Shown: positions 26,892 to 36,258 of the stretch, in pieces
Layout of the letters: each line of letters starts with the position of its first letter
Numbering within the stretch: position 1 is the stretch's first letter
Source of the DNA: Tepidibacillus_B infernus
GTDB lineage: Bacteria > Bacillota > Bacilli > Tepidibacillales > Tepidibacillaceae
DNA: 64,000 bases
Assembly: GCF_048898065.1 (NCBI RefSeq)
Contig: NZ_JBLWFI010000002.1
Location: 186,001 to 250,000 of the forward strand
Reading direction: 5' to 3'
Notes under the pieces: generated by a model
Databases searched by the model: none
Seen by the model: the letters and a program-made list of their open reading frames with translations, nothing else
What the model was told of the DNA's origin: nothing
Translations under genes and position numbers: made by a program

Positions 26892-28376
26892 ATGAAAAAA
26901 ATAATTATGATTCTGATCGATGCTTTAATGCCAGAAGCATTAGAAAATGCAATCAAAACGCAAAAAACACCTGCTCTTAAATTTTTAATGGAGCACGGTA
27001 CTTATATCTCTGAATGTGTAACCGCATTTCCAACGATGACGGCATCAGTAGACAGTACATTAATGACAGGGGTTTATCCTGATCAACATAAGGTTCCAGG
27101 ATTGATTTGGTATCATCCTGAGGAAAAACGTATTGTCAATTATGTGAATGGTGCAAGAACTGTTTTAAAGTATGGATTGATCAAAACAGCAAAAGATGTA
27201 TTGGTTCATTTAAATGAAAGCCATTTAAATAAAAAAACTAAGACAATTTATGAAGAATTAGCGGATCATAGTAAAACGTCAGGAGCGATTAACTTTATCA
27301 TCCATCGTGGAAAAAGTGAACATCATTTAAAGCCACCATTTTTAATAAATCTTTTTACACTCTTTTCCTTTAACAATAGGAAAATAAGTGGCCCCAATAT
27401 TCTAAGCTTAGGCGCCATCCACAAACCAGCTTTCTTTGGCAGAACTATGGTTTGGAATTGGAATCAATCGGTCTTTCAACAATTTGGAATCAACGATGAT
27501 TTTGCTGCAGAAGCAACAAAATTGGTGATCCAAAGCGGAAATCAACCAGACTTTTTAATGGTCTATTTTCCTGACCACGATCATTTCTTGCATAAACATA
27601 TTCACCAGCCGCTAGCCAGTTTAGAGAAAGTAGACCAAAAACTAACCAAAATATTAAATGTCTTTGGATCCTGGGATCAAGCCCTTCAACAAACCACGTT
27701 CATTATTATTGGCGATCATGGACAAACGGCAATTGGTAAAGAGCAGCACCATAACATTGATCTAGATCAATTATTAAAACCATTTAAAGTTACACCTGTA
27801 GGGAAAAAAATTAGCGAAACAGATGAAGTGGTTTTTGCGAATAATGAACGAATGGTTTATGTTTATCCGTTAAAAAAAGATAAACGAGAACAGGTAATTA
27901 AAACGTTGCTATCCGATGATCGGATTGATTTTGTTGCTTGGAAGGAAAAGGATCAAATTCATGTTAAGAACCATCAAGGGAAAGAGCTTCATTTTACAAA
28001 ACAAGGAAAAAAAATAGATCCTTATGGGGTGGGATGGAATGTAGATGGTGATCTGAGTCTTTTAGATATAAAGATAGAGAATGGAGCCATCTATTTCAAT
28101 CAATATCCAGATGCATTATCACGATTATACGGTGCCTTGTTTTCACAAGATATTTTTTCTATTGTTGCTACTGCAAAACCTTCCTTCGAATTTATTTCAA
28201 AAACCTTCCCTGTCCATTTAGGTGGAGGAAGTCATGGTTCATTACATCGAACAGACTCAATTGTACCTTTATTAGTTTCTGGTGCAACGAAAAATCCAAA
28301 GCCCAATACCCGAATCGTCGATCTAAAAGATTATGTTCTAGATCTTTTAAATGTGACCTCTACGACAACAGGATAG
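26892..28376 (+). CDS. Alkaline-phosphatase-fold phosphodiesterase (NPP type)
   Basis: This 494-residue protein belongs to the type I phosphodiesterase/nucleotide pyrophosphatase superfamily. Metal and nucleophile blocks are visible: ILIDALMPEALENA at the start, FPTMTASVDSTLMTG with the nucleophilic Thr, YFPDHDHFLHKH, IIGDHGQTAI and LGGGSHGSLH. There is no signal peptide, so it is probably cytoplasmic. Substrate unknown. Its last 46 nt overlap the 3' end of the convergent gene at 28331. Confidence 0.88.
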   Translation: MKKIIMILIDALMPEALENAIKTQKTPALKFLMEHGTYISECVTAFPTMTASVDSTLMTGVYPDQHKVPGLIWYHPEEKRIVNYVNGARTVLKYGLIKTAKDVLVHLNESHLNKKTKTIYEELADHSKTSGAINFIIHRGKSEHHLKPPFLINLFTLFSFNNRKISGPNILSLGAIHKPAFFGRTMVWNWNQSVFQQFGINDDFAAEATKLVIQSGNQPDFLMVYFPDHDHFLHKHIHQPLASLEKVDQKLTKILNVFGSWDQALQQTTFIIIGDHGQTAIGKEQHHNIDLDQLLKPFKVTPVGKKISETDEVVFANNERMVYVYPLKKDKREQVIKTLLSDDRIDFVAWKEKDQIHVKNHQGKELHFTKQGKKIDPYGVGWNVDGDLSLLDIKIENGAIYFNQYPDALSRLYGALFSQDIFSIVATAKPSFEFISKTFPVHLGGGSHGSLHRTDSIVPLLVSGATKNPKPNTRIVDLKDYVLDLLNVTSTTTG

Positions 28377-29002
28377 TGATCAGAAAAGGTTACATCTAAT
28401 ACTTCGTAATTGATCAGTTCTAATTCTTTAGAGATAAAAATATAATCGATCCGTTTTTTGGTGAGCATCATGGTTGATTGGTGCTCTTTTTTTGATTGTT
28501 TACCAGTATCAATCAGTAGAGAAGAATCTAGTTCTGGAGAAATGGTGTTAAAGTCGCCTAAGAAAATAAAAGGCTGGGATAAAGAACGAATGTATTGTTC
28601 AATTTCTTTAAATTGAACGCTTCTTTCTTTCTCATTTAAGCCTAAGTGGGTGTTTAAAAGATGTACCTCTTTACGATCAACCTTAATAACCGTATCAAGG
28701 AAACCTCGTTGTTCTTTCTGACTGGTTAAAAGAATTTGTTTTCGATCGAGAATAGGAAAACGGCTTAATGTAGCGATACCATAGTGACCTTTGCCAATAG
28801 ATAAGTGTGGGCCAAAATGAACATTCATTTTTAATTGATGTTCCAATGCAGTCACTTGCGATCCCCTTTTATTATTCTCATTCACTTCTTGTAGTCCGAT
28901 CACATCAGGTTGTTCCTTTTGAAAAAAACGAATCATTTTTCGAAAGGAAGGAATCATCCAAGTATTCTTACCACTATGAATGTTATATGACATGATTTTC
29001 AT
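28331..29002 (-). CDS. Endonuclease/exonuclease/phosphatase-family protein
   Basis: This 223-residue protein has the EEP (DNase I-like) fold. The blocks are MSYNIHSGK at the N-terminus, IGLQEVNEN with the metal-binding Glu, LNTHLGLNEKE, FLGDFNTISPE and FSDHYPVVVEV at the C-terminus. Members include nucleases and phospho- or lipid phosphatases, so the substrate is open. No signal peptide is present. It is convergent with, and overlaps by 46 nt, the phosphodiesterase gene. Confidence 0.88.
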   Translation of the reverse strand: MKIMSYNIHSGKNTWMIPSFRKMIRFFQKEQPDVIGLQEVNENNKRGSQVTALEHQLKMNVHFGPHLSIGKGHYGIATLSRFPILDRKQILLTSQKEQRGFLDTVIKVDRKEVHLLNTHLGLNEKERSVQFKEIEQYIRSLSQPFIFLGDFNTISPELDSSLLIDTGKQSKKEHQSTMMLTKKRIDYIFISKELELINYEVLDVTFSDHYPVVVEVTFKRSRT

Positions 29003-29072
29003 TAGACCTACCCTTTCTATTAAGAGTTCTCTTCAAATAATGTAACCAATTCGCTAATTGTGATACGATTAA

Positions 29073-29095
29073 CTTATTCCGATTACTTTTGTGGG
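29073..29095. repeat. Half copy of repeat family B
   Basis: The stretch CTTATTCCGATT followed by ACTTTTGTGGG matches 22 of 23 bases of the reverse complement of the left half of the family B copy at 45520. The other half is not recognisable. Confidence 0.65.
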
Positions 29096-29201
29096 ACCCA
29101 ATAATATATTGAGATGTATATTATAACGAGCACTGTCATCTCTGCCTTTCTATTGTAATATACATTCATTTTATCTAGAAAAAATAGGAGGAATAAAAGT
29201 T

Positions 29202-29873
29202 ATGAGGCTACGAAAAAGACCTTGGGTTAAAGATGAAATATTCCAATATACCAGCTATTCTGTTAAGGATCCTACTCAACTTAAAGGAAAATGGCAAGAA
29301 TGGTTTGGTAATCAGAATCCTATACATATAGAATTAGGAACAGGTAGAGGACAATTTATCACAACATTGGCCAAACGAAATCCTCTGATCAATTATATTG
29401 CCATTGAACAAAAACAGGAAGTACTTGTACAAGCAGTACGTAAAGCCGTTCATTTTGAATTAAACAATATCAAGTTTATTTTGGGTAATGTAAATAACCT
29501 TCTGAATTTTTTTGGTGAACAGGAAATTTCCAGGATCTATTTAAACTTTATTGATCCATGGCCAAAAAAACGACATGCAAAAAGAAGATTAACACATCAC
29601 CTTTTTTTAAAGATGTATAAACAAATCCTTGTTGATAGTGCAGAGATTCATTTTAAAACAGATAATGAGCTACTTTTTGAGTTTTCATTAAATGAACTAA
29701 GTGGCCATCATTTTCAATTAAAAAATATCAGCCTAAATTTATATCGGGATGAAGAAGAGATTGAAAACCATGTTCAAACTGAATATGAAGAAAAATTCAT
29801 CAATCAAGGGAAACCAATTTATCGTTTAGAAGCAAAATGGTTAGGAACAAATCAAAAAAACTGGAGGAATTAG
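29202..29873 (+). CDS. trmB: tRNA (guanine-N7-)-methyltransferase
   Basis: TrmB methylates G46 of tRNA using S-adenosylmethionine. It has 223 residues. The SAM loop IELGTGRGQFITTLAKRNP and the INFIDPWPKKRHAKRRL block are diagnostic, as is KTDNELLFEFS. An AGGAGGAATAA site precedes the ATG. The thioesterase gene follows closely on the same strand. Confidence 0.97.
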   Translation: MRLRKRPWVKDEIFQYTSYSVKDPTQLKGKWQEWFGNQNPIHIELGTGRGQFITTLAKRNPLINYIAIEQKQEVLVQAVRKAVHFELNNIKFILGNVNNLLNFFGEQEISRIYLNFIDPWPKKRHAKRRLTHHLFLKMYKQILVDSAEIHFKTDNELLFEFSLNELSGHHFQLKNISLNLYRDEEEIENHVQTEYEEKFINQGKPIYRLEAKWLGTNQKNWRN

Positions 29874-29925
29874 TGAGCGAATATTGAAAATGATAAATAT
29901 GGTAAAAATGATAGGAGTGACCGAT

Positions 29926-30678
29926 TTGAACCCATTCGTGACAGAAAGAGAATACATAATCCATTATTATGAAATCGATTACCAACAAAGAGCCTTACCA
30001 ACTACTTTGATCAATTATTTTCAAGATATTGCTCTTTTTCAAAGTGAACAAGTTGGGATTGGCTTAGATTTTTTACAGAAAAATCATTTGGCTTGGTCAT
30101 TATACCAATGGGATATTTCAATAAAGAATTATCCAGTCTTTGGGCAAAAACTAAAAGTCTCAACAAATGCCTGTTATTTTGAAAAATTTAATGCCTATCG
30201 GGAATTTAAAGTGACTGATGAACATGGCGAATTAATGGTTTATGCCTTTTCTCGGTGGGTGCTATTAGATACTGAAAAAATGCGGTTAACCAAGATTCCG
30301 AAAATGATCTATCAAGCTTATGGTTTAGACCCTGATCAAATAAAAGATTCTGAGATGAGTAAATTGGATGAGCCAAGAGAAATTGAATATATGAAGGATT
30401 TTACTGTTTGTTATAGTGATATTGATACGAATAAGCATGTGAATAACGCCAAGTATGTAGAATGGGCTATAGAAACAATACCATTAGAAACTGTATTAAA
30501 TTACAGTTTGAATAATATCAAGGCAATGTATAAGAAAGAAACTAAATATGGAACTAAGGTTCAAGTGAGAACAGAGATCGTAACCGAAAGTGATCAATTG
30601 AGAGGGTTGCATCAGATTGTTGATGAACAAGATACGACATTATGTTTGTTAGAAACCACTTGGAAGGCTATGGATTGA
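29926..30678 (+). CDS. Acyl-ACP thioesterase
   Basis: This double-hotdog thioesterase releases fatty acids from acyl carrier protein. The FatA/bacterial TE signature is present in both halves: LPTTLINYFQDIALFQSEQ and HLAWSLYQWDISI in the first, CYSDIDTNKHVNNAKYVEW in the second, with the Asp and Asn of the active site in DTNKHVNN. I place the start at TTG (29926) because AGGAG lies 8 nt before it. The longer reading from 29884 has no ribosome site. The length is then 250 residues. Confidence 0.9.
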   Translation: MNPFVTEREYIIHYYEIDYQQRALPTTLINYFQDIALFQSEQVGIGLDFLQKNHLAWSLYQWDISIKNYPVFGQKLKVSTNACYFEKFNAYREFKVTDEHGELMVYAFSRWVLLDTEKMRLTKIPKMIYQAYGLDPDQIKDSEMSKLDEPREIEYMKDFTVCYSDIDTNKHVNNAKYVEWAIETIPLETVLNYSLNNIKAMYKKETKYGTKVQVRTEIVTESDQLRGLHQIVDEQDTTLCLLETTWKAMD

Positions 30679-30788
30679 TGAATTTCAAAATTGCCAAATG
30701 GATTTTGCATCTCTTAACTAAACCAGTTAGAAATATTAGATGTTCTTTTAAATGAGTTATATTATTAAAATATTTTAAAAATATATTG

Positions 30789-30798
30789 NNNNNNNNNN
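30789..30798. other. Assembly gap (10 N)
   Basis: There are ten Ns in an AT-rich spacer between the thioesterase gene and the GntR regulator. The true length and content are unknown. Confidence 0.99.
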
Positions 30799-30838
30799 AA
30801 AAAATAATTTTCAGAATATAAAATAAAATATAACAGTG

Positions 30839-30857
30839 TAGGTGGTCAGGACACCTA
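30839..30857. promoter_or_regulatory. Operator palindrome upstream of the GntR-type regulator
   Basis: TAGGTG (30839-30844) and CACCTA (30852-30857) are inverted repeats with the 7-nt centre GTCAGGA, 59 nt before the regulator gene. A near-identical copy lies at 31648-31666. FadR-subfamily GntR regulators bind short palindromes of this type, so autoregulation is likely. Confidence 0.75.
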
Positions 30858-30915
30858 ATGATTGATCCAATAATAAAGATAGGGAAGAAATTAAGCATTT
30901 CTTAGGAGAGTTTTT

Positions 30916-31611
30916 ATGATTTTTGAGCCGATTAAAAAGAAAAGAGTTTATCAAATTGTTATTGAAAGAATAAAATCTTCCATTGAATCTGGGCAATTAA
31001 AGCCAGGGGATAAATTACCTTCAGAAAGGGAAATGGCCAAATTACTAAATGTTTCTCGTTCTGCAGTCAGAGAAGCCCTTAGTGTTATGGAATATTATGG
31101 AATGGTAGAAATCAAAACGGGAATTGGCGTTTTTTTGGTTGAAGATCAGATTAATCAACTATTAAACAAGATGAATATTTTACTGTTTAATTATGGAATA
31201 CAATTGGGGGAAATTTTAGAAGTAAGACAAGGGATTGAATCACAAGCTGCTTATTTGGCAGCCCAAAGAGCCACTTCAGAAGATTTAACAAAGATAAAGA
31301 AAGCGTTATCTACTCTAGAAAATGCGGTAATAGATAATAAAGTTGCTGCAAAAGAAGATTACGAATTTCATCGTGCAGTAGTTCAAGCGAGTAAAAATCA
31401 TATGCTTATGCAGATGATTTATCTTATCGATGATTATTTTATCCAAGGGCTAAATAAAAGTAGGCAAGAGTCTTTAAAAATCCCAGGTAGAAGTCAACAA
31501 ATTTTAAATGAACATAAAGAGATATATGATGCGATTGTCGCAAAAGATCCAAATCTTGCTAGTAAAAAGATGTGGGATCATTTAGAACATGTGAAGTCGA
31601 GGTTTAATTAA
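30916..31611 (+). CDS. FadR-subfamily GntR transcriptional regulator
   Basis: This 231-residue DNA-binding protein has a winged helix at about 10-75 (GQLKPGDKLPSEREMAKLL, then VSRSAVREALSVMEYYG) and a C-terminal FCD ligand domain with metal-binding DYEFHRAV, NEHKEIYDAI and MWDHLEHV. This architecture controls organic-acid catabolism in many bacteria (LldR, LutR, GlcC). It is flanked by matching palindromes and lies upstream of 2-hydroxy-acid oxidation genes. It is probably their repressor. Confidence 0.93.
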   Translation: MIFEPIKKKRVYQIVIERIKSSIESGQLKPGDKLPSEREMAKLLNVSRSAVREALSVMEYYGMVEIKTGIGVFLVEDQINQLLNKMNILLFNYGIQLGEILEVRQGIESQAAYLAAQRATSEDLTKIKKALSTLENAVIDNKVAAKEDYEFHRAVVQASKNHMLMQMIYLIDDYFIQGLNKSRQESLKIPGRSQQILNEHKEIYDAIVAKDPNLASKKMWDHLEHVKSRFN

Positions 31612-31647
31612 AGGGGAGGGATAAAATATATGTCAATTAAAAATGAT

Positions 31648-31666
31648 TAAGTGGTCTGGACACCTA
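31648..31666. promoter_or_regulatory. Second operator palindrome, upstream of the isomerase/oxidase operon
   Basis: TAAGTG (31648-31653) and CACCTA (31661-31666) enclose GTCTGGA, matching the site at 30839 at 17 of 19 positions. It sits directly after the short truncated reading frame MSIKND that follows the regulator. Confidence 0.75.
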
Positions 31667-31693
31667 ACCTTCAAACCAAAAAGGTATATTATT

Positions 31694-31970
31694 ATGTTTG
31701 ACTTATTAGCTGGAGACGCTGTAAAAAATATTCAAGAACTTATTATTGGTAATGTTAACATGGCTTTATCCAACAAAAATTAGAGCGATCGCCCAAGGGT
31801 TTGTTTATAATATTGGACGCGGTTTTTGTGCTTTTGCTCCTTTCGTTGTAGGAACACTAGCTCTAACATTTGGGTTGGGCACAGCATTTTGGGTTACTTC
31901 TGCAGCATTTCTATTAGGAGTTTTATCAGTGCTATTATTACCCGAGACGAAAGGCAAATTATTAAATTGA
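31694..31970 (+). pseudogene. Remnant of an MFS transporter
   Basis: From about 31746 the frame reads MLTWLYPTKIRAIAQGFVYN, then IGRGFCAFAPFVVGTLAL and LLLPETKGKLL, which is the C-terminal two-helix part and tail of an MFS organic-acid/sugar transporter. A preceding frame from the ATG at 31694 stops after 29 codons. No N-terminal ten helices remain. A well-initiated six-codon frame at 31630 (MSIKND) may be the remains of the original start. It is probably the lost importer of the adjacent operon. Confidence 0.75.
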
Positions 31971-32051
31971 TAGAAAATTTGTTGTCAGCTCTTGTGATTT
32001 TACTTAAAAAGAAAGAAATAAAAATCAGAAATAAGTATAGGAGTACGAAAA

Positions 32052-33317
32052 ATGGGAAAATGGCCATCCCTTTATAAAATAAAACAATCTTTTAACAATC
32101 AACCGGTTATTCACGATATAGAAGCTGAAGTATTGAAGCAAATGGATTATATCTTAATGAACAATCATTTACCTAAAGGGTCTAGGGTTGCTATTACGGC
32201 TGGAAGCCGTGGCATTGCGAATATAGTTACGATTTTACAAACGGTAGTCCAAAGACTCAAAACTTTGGGCTACCGGCCATTTCTTTTTTCTGCCATGGGC
32301 AGCCACGGTGGGGGTACAGGTAAAGGACAAATAGCTATTTTGGATAGTTTAGGAATTACAGAGGAGGTAGTTGGTTGCCCAGTCGTTGCTTCTTCAGATG
32401 TGATTCAAATTGGAACCACAGAAGACGAAATCATAGAATTACCTGTTTATATTGCTAAGGAAGCTTATGAAGCAGATGGGATTCTTGTTATCAACCGTGT
32501 AAAACCACATACATCATTTACAGGTGCTTATGAAAGTGGATGTTTAAAAATGATGGCAGTAGGAATGGGAAGGGCAAAAGGAGCAAGTATTGTGCATGCT
32601 TTAGGAGCTGAACATTTAGCTACTTCCATCCCAGCCATTACAAAACAAGTTCTTCGAAAAGCTCCTATTCTTGGTGCCATTGCAATCGTTGAAAATGCAT
32701 TGGAACAGACGGCACTGATCCAAGGTATGAAGAAAATGGAAATCTTTGATATGGAAAAACAAATACTAATTCAAGCAAAATCCTATATGCCTAAACTTCC
32801 AGTAAAAGATATTGATTTAGCCATTATTTTACAGATGGGCAAGAACTACAGCGGTACAGGAATGGATACGAATGTCATTGGTAGACTTCGGATCGAAGGA
32901 GTACCTGAACCTACTCACATGAATATCCGCTATCTTGCTGTTTTAGATTTATCTGAAGAATCTCATGGGAATGCAACTGGTATTGGTTTAGCTGATTTTA
33001 CAACAGAAAAGTTAGTGAGAAAAATCGATAAACAGGCAACCTATCTAAATTGCATGACAAGCGGTTTTGTTACTAGAGCTGCAATACCTATGACTTTCCC
33101 AGATGATAAGACATTATTTGAGGGGATTGAAAAAGTATTAAAACGAGATGATTTATCAAATTTAAAAATAGCTATCATCAAAAACACCTTACAAATTGAT
33201 GAATTATGGGTTTCGGAAGCAATATTTCAAACTTTGCAAGGAGAAAAAAATTTTGAATTACTAGAAGGTCCCCTAAATATAAAATTTGATGAAACCAATT
33301 CGCTCACTTTAAATTAA
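32052..33317 (+). CDS. LarA-like (DUF2088) isomerase, possibly nickel-pincer dependent
   Basis: This 421-residue protein has the LarA N-terminal-type fold. Conserved blocks are TAGSRGIANIV, FSAMGSHGGGTGKGQ with His85, and VKPHTSFTGAYESGCLK with His153 and Lys166, which correspond in kind to the histidine and cofactor-attaching lysine of lactate racemase; His182 follows in GASIVHALGA. Such enzymes racemise or epimerise 2-hydroxy acids using a nickel pincer cofactor made by LarB, LarC and LarE, none of which is in this window. AGGAG lies 8 nt before the ATG. It leads an apparent operon with GlcD- and GlcF-like genes. Confidence 0.85.
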   Translation: MGKWPSLYKIKQSFNNQPVIHDIEAEVLKQMDYILMNNHLPKGSRVAITAGSRGIANIVTILQTVVQRLKTLGYRPFLFSAMGSHGGGTGKGQIAILDSLGITEEVVGCPVVASSDVIQIGTTEDEIIELPVYIAKEAYEADGILVINRVKPHTSFTGAYESGCLKMMAVGMGRAKGASIVHALGAEHLATSIPAITKQVLRKAPILGAIAIVENALEQTALIQGMKKMEIFDMEKQILIQAKSYMPKLPVKDIDLAIILQMGKNYSGTGMDTNVIGRLRIEGVPEPTHMNIRYLAVLDLSEESHGNATGIGLADFTTEKLVRKIDKQATYLNCMTSGFVTRAAIPMTFPDDKTLFEGIEKVLKRDDLSNLKIAIIKNTLQIDELWVSEAIFQTLQGEKNFELLEGPLNIKFDETNSLTLN

Positions 33318-33381
33318 GGGCTATAAGTAAGTAGTGGTGTGAAAGCTTTCCGTGTGCAAGGTAATTTGGGAGGGGATAATA

Positions 33382-34788
33382 ATGGAAAATAGAGTAATAG
33401 AGAAGATTAAGAGATTAATACCCGATCCGAAAAGAGTCATGACCGATATCTCTGATTTATATAGTTATTCTTATGATGGTTCTTTCGGTACTTATCTACC
33501 AGATATCGTTGTGCAGCCGAAAAGTAAAGATGAAATTGTTCGTCTCGTCCAATTAGCCAATCAAGAGAAGCTTCCTATTTACCCTCGAGGACAATCGACG
33601 GGTTTAAGTGGTGGGTCTCTGCCAGTCAAAGGGGGGCTTGTTCTTGATTTATCGAAAATGAACCAAACCCTGATTATCGATCCAGATAATCTAGTAGCAA
33701 TCGTCTCACCAGGAGTCTTAACCGCAGACATTCATAAAGTAGCTGAACAATATGGTTTGATGTACCCACCTGATCCAAGTAGTTCCCATGTTTCTACGAT
33801 TGGAGGAAACCTTGCAGAAAATTCGGGTGGTCCAAAGGGATTAAAATATGGAGTAACCAAAGATTATGTGATTGGACTTGAAGTGGTAACCCCTGAAGGA
33901 AAAGTAATTCGTACAGGTGGGAAAACGGTGAAAAACGTTACTGGGTACGATTTAACCAAGTTGATTGTTGGTTCAGAAGGTACACTTGGTATTATTACCG
34001 AAGCGATCTTACGATTAATTCCCAAACCACCAGCGACGGAAACAGCAATGGTCATTTTTAACGATATTGTCGATTCAGGTCGAGCGATTTCGAAAATATT
34101 AACAAGTGGTATTTTACCTTCCAAATTAGAATTAATGGATCATGCATCCATTCAAGCTGTTGAAGACTATGAACCTGTAGGCCTTCCCCGTGACGCAGAA
34201 GCGATTCTCCTTATAGAAGTAGACGGGCACCCTTTAGCAATGAAAGATGAAATCGAAAAAGTAAAAGAAATTTGTAGTCAATTAGGAGCGAGAGAAGTGA
34301 AAATCGCCACCACCAAAGAAGAACGGGAAGAACTGTGGCGAGCGAGGAAACTGGTTTCTCCAGCAATTGTAAAAATTAAACCGACGAAAATTTCCGAGGA
34401 TGCAACAGTTCCAAGAAGCAAAATTCCAGAGATGTTTAAACGGTTAAAAGAAATTAAAGAAAAATATCAGCTTCATCTTGTGATTTTTGGTCATGCTGGT
34501 GATGGTAATCTACATCCAAATATTATTGCCAATAAGCTAGATAAAGAAGAAATGAAACGGGTAGAAAAGGCCGTAGAAGAAATTTTTCGCGCTACAATTG
34601 AACTTGGAGGGACACTCTCAGGAGAACATGGAATTGGAATAATGAAGGCTCCCTTCATGAAAATGGAATTAGGTGAAGAGGGTTTAGAGATGATGAAACG
34701 CATTAAAAAAGCATGGGATCCCAATAATATCTTAAACCCTGGAAAAATTTTCCCTGAACCAGGTCAGAAGTTGGTGTTAAGTGAATGA
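33382..34788 (+). CDS. GlcD-like FAD-linked 2-hydroxy-acid oxidase
   Basis: This is a 468-residue flavoprotein of the vanillyl-alcohol-oxidase fold. The FAD-binding part (about 35-215) contains PRGQSTGLSGGSLPVKGG and DPSSSHVSTIGGNLAENSGG, and VKNVTGYDLTKLIVGSEGTLG. The C-terminal part has GHAGDGNLHPN and SGEHGIG. It oxidises glycolate, D-lactate or a related acid and passes electrons to the FeS subunit. The ATG at 33382 has GGGAGGGG 7 nt upstream, so it is preferred over a GTG at 33352. The stop overlaps the next start (ATGA). Confidence 0.93.
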   Translation: MENRVIEKIKRLIPDPKRVMTDISDLYSYSYDGSFGTYLPDIVVQPKSKDEIVRLVQLANQEKLPIYPRGQSTGLSGGSLPVKGGLVLDLSKMNQTLIIDPDNLVAIVSPGVLTADIHKVAEQYGLMYPPDPSSSHVSTIGGNLAENSGGPKGLKYGVTKDYVIGLEVVTPEGKVIRTGGKTVKNVTGYDLTKLIVGSEGTLGIITEAILRLIPKPPATETAMVIFNDIVDSGRAISKILTSGILPSKLELMDHASIQAVEDYEPVGLPRDAEAILLIEVDGHPLAMKDEIEKVKEICSQLGAREVKIATTKEEREELWRARKLVSPAIVKIKPTKISEDATVPRSKIPEMFKRLKEIKEKYQLHLVIFGHAGDGNLHPNIIANKLDKEEMKRVEKAVEEIFRATIELGGTLSGEHGIGIMKAPFMKMELGEEGLEMMKRIKKAWDPNNILNPGKIFPEPGQKLVLSE

Positions 34789-36086
34789 GTACACTACTTA
34801 ATCAACTCCAACAGGATTTACGCTATGATTTAACCAATGCCTGTGTCCAATGCGGTTATTGTTTACCTGTTTGCCCTACGTATCTAACAATGGAGAAAGA
34901 AACCCACTCTCCTCGGGGAAGAATCAATCTCGTCAAAATGGTGGCAGAAGGGAAAATCAAAGATATTAATCAAATTAGAGAACCATTAGAACTATGTGTT
35001 GGTTGTCGAGCCTGTGAAACAGCTTGCCCAACTGGAGTACAGTATGAAAGGATTCTTGATTCTGCAAAGAAAGTTTTAGAAAAACATAAGACCTATAAAC
35101 CCTCTGTTCGGATCATTCGAAATATCTTATTTAAACACGTTTTTCCCAAACAGAAGGTTATGGTTTCTTTAGGTAATCTAATTTGGTTATATCAAAAAAC
35201 AGGTTTACAAAAAATGGCTCACACTACAAAAATAATAGATTTATTACCTTACCATTTAGGTGAGTATGAACGTACATTACCAATATTACCATCCAATCAT
35301 AATAGGAAAAAAGAAAGTACGCTTAAAAACACAAGTCAGAAGCCAAAGATAAAAGTTGCCTTTTTTCAAGGATGTATTATGCAAGGAATCTACCAGCGGA
35401 TTAATCATTATACTGTAGAGTTGATGAAGCTAGCGAATATTGAAGTTGTCATTCCTGAAAATCAAACCTGTTGTGGGGCTTTACATGCTCACTCAGGTGG
35501 CCATGAGCAGGCGATTGCATTAGCAAAACAAAATATTGATGTATTTGAAAAACTAGACATTGATTATATTGTAAATAATGCTGGAGGGTGTGGTGCGGCA
35601 CTCATTGAGTACGATCAATTACTTACCGATGATCCCGACTATGCTGAAAAGGCAAAGCGTTTTGTAGCAAAAGTTAGGGATATTAGTCAAGTCTTGGTGG
35701 AAGCGAGTCCTCTCCCGTTAAAAAAACAAGTGAACGAAATTGTTACTTATCAACGTTCTTGTCATATGACAAATGTCCAAAAAATAAAAGAGGAACCTTT
35801 AGAACTGATTAAACAAATTCCTGGTCTAAAATTAGTAGAAATGAAAAGACCCAACATGTGTTGTGGATCAGGCGGGATCTATAATTTAATCCATTATGAG
35901 GAATCAATGAAAATCTTAAACTTAAAAATGGATACAGTAAAAGAGACCCATGCCTCAACAATCATCACAACAAATCCAGGATGCTTGATTCAAATGCAAA
36001 AAGGCGTGATCGACCAAGGGCTCCAACAAAAGGTAAGAGTCGTCCATTTAGTAGAGCTATTAGCTGAGTCAAGTGGAATCATGTGA
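34785..36086 (+). CDS. GlcF-like iron-sulfur oxidoreductase subunit
   Basis: This 433-residue protein has two 4Fe-4S motifs near the N-terminus (CVQCGYCLPVCP and CVGCRACETACP) and two CCG domains (TCCGALHAHSGGHEQA and MCCGSGGIYNL), the architecture of glycolate oxidase subunit GlcF. It carries electrons from the FAD subunit to the quinone pool, probably at the membrane surface. It is translationally coupled to the GlcD-like gene by ATGA. No GlcE-like subunit is present, which is common in Gram-positive versions. Confidence 0.93.
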   Translation: MSTLLNQLQQDLRYDLTNACVQCGYCLPVCPTYLTMEKETHSPRGRINLVKMVAEGKIKDINQIREPLELCVGCRACETACPTGVQYERILDSAKKVLEKHKTYKPSVRIIRNILFKHVFPKQKVMVSLGNLIWLYQKTGLQKMAHTTKIIDLLPYHLGEYERTLPILPSNHNRKKESTLKNTSQKPKIKVAFFQGCIMQGIYQRINHYTVELMKLANIEVVIPENQTCCGALHAHSGGHEQAIALAKQNIDVFEKLDIDYIVNNAGGCGAALIEYDQLLTDDPDYAEKAKRFVAKVRDISQVLVEASPLPLKKQVNEIVTYQRSCHMTNVQKIKEEPLELIKQIPGLKLVEMKRPNMCCGSGGIYNLIHYEESMKILNLKMDTVKETHASTIITTNPGCLIQMQKGVIDQGLQQKVRVVHLVELLAESSGIM

Positions 36087-36258
36087 ACTATTCGTCACTT
36101 TACGTATTCACGTTTGAAGTAGCAGCTTTTTATTTAAAGATTAGATATTTCTTTAAGCGGAGGTTGGTATTAAGCTTTCATCTTTTATAAAGACTAGAAG
36201 GTTATACAATGATAATAATAAAAAATATAAATTTATTAAGAAAGGAAATGGGGAGAAA

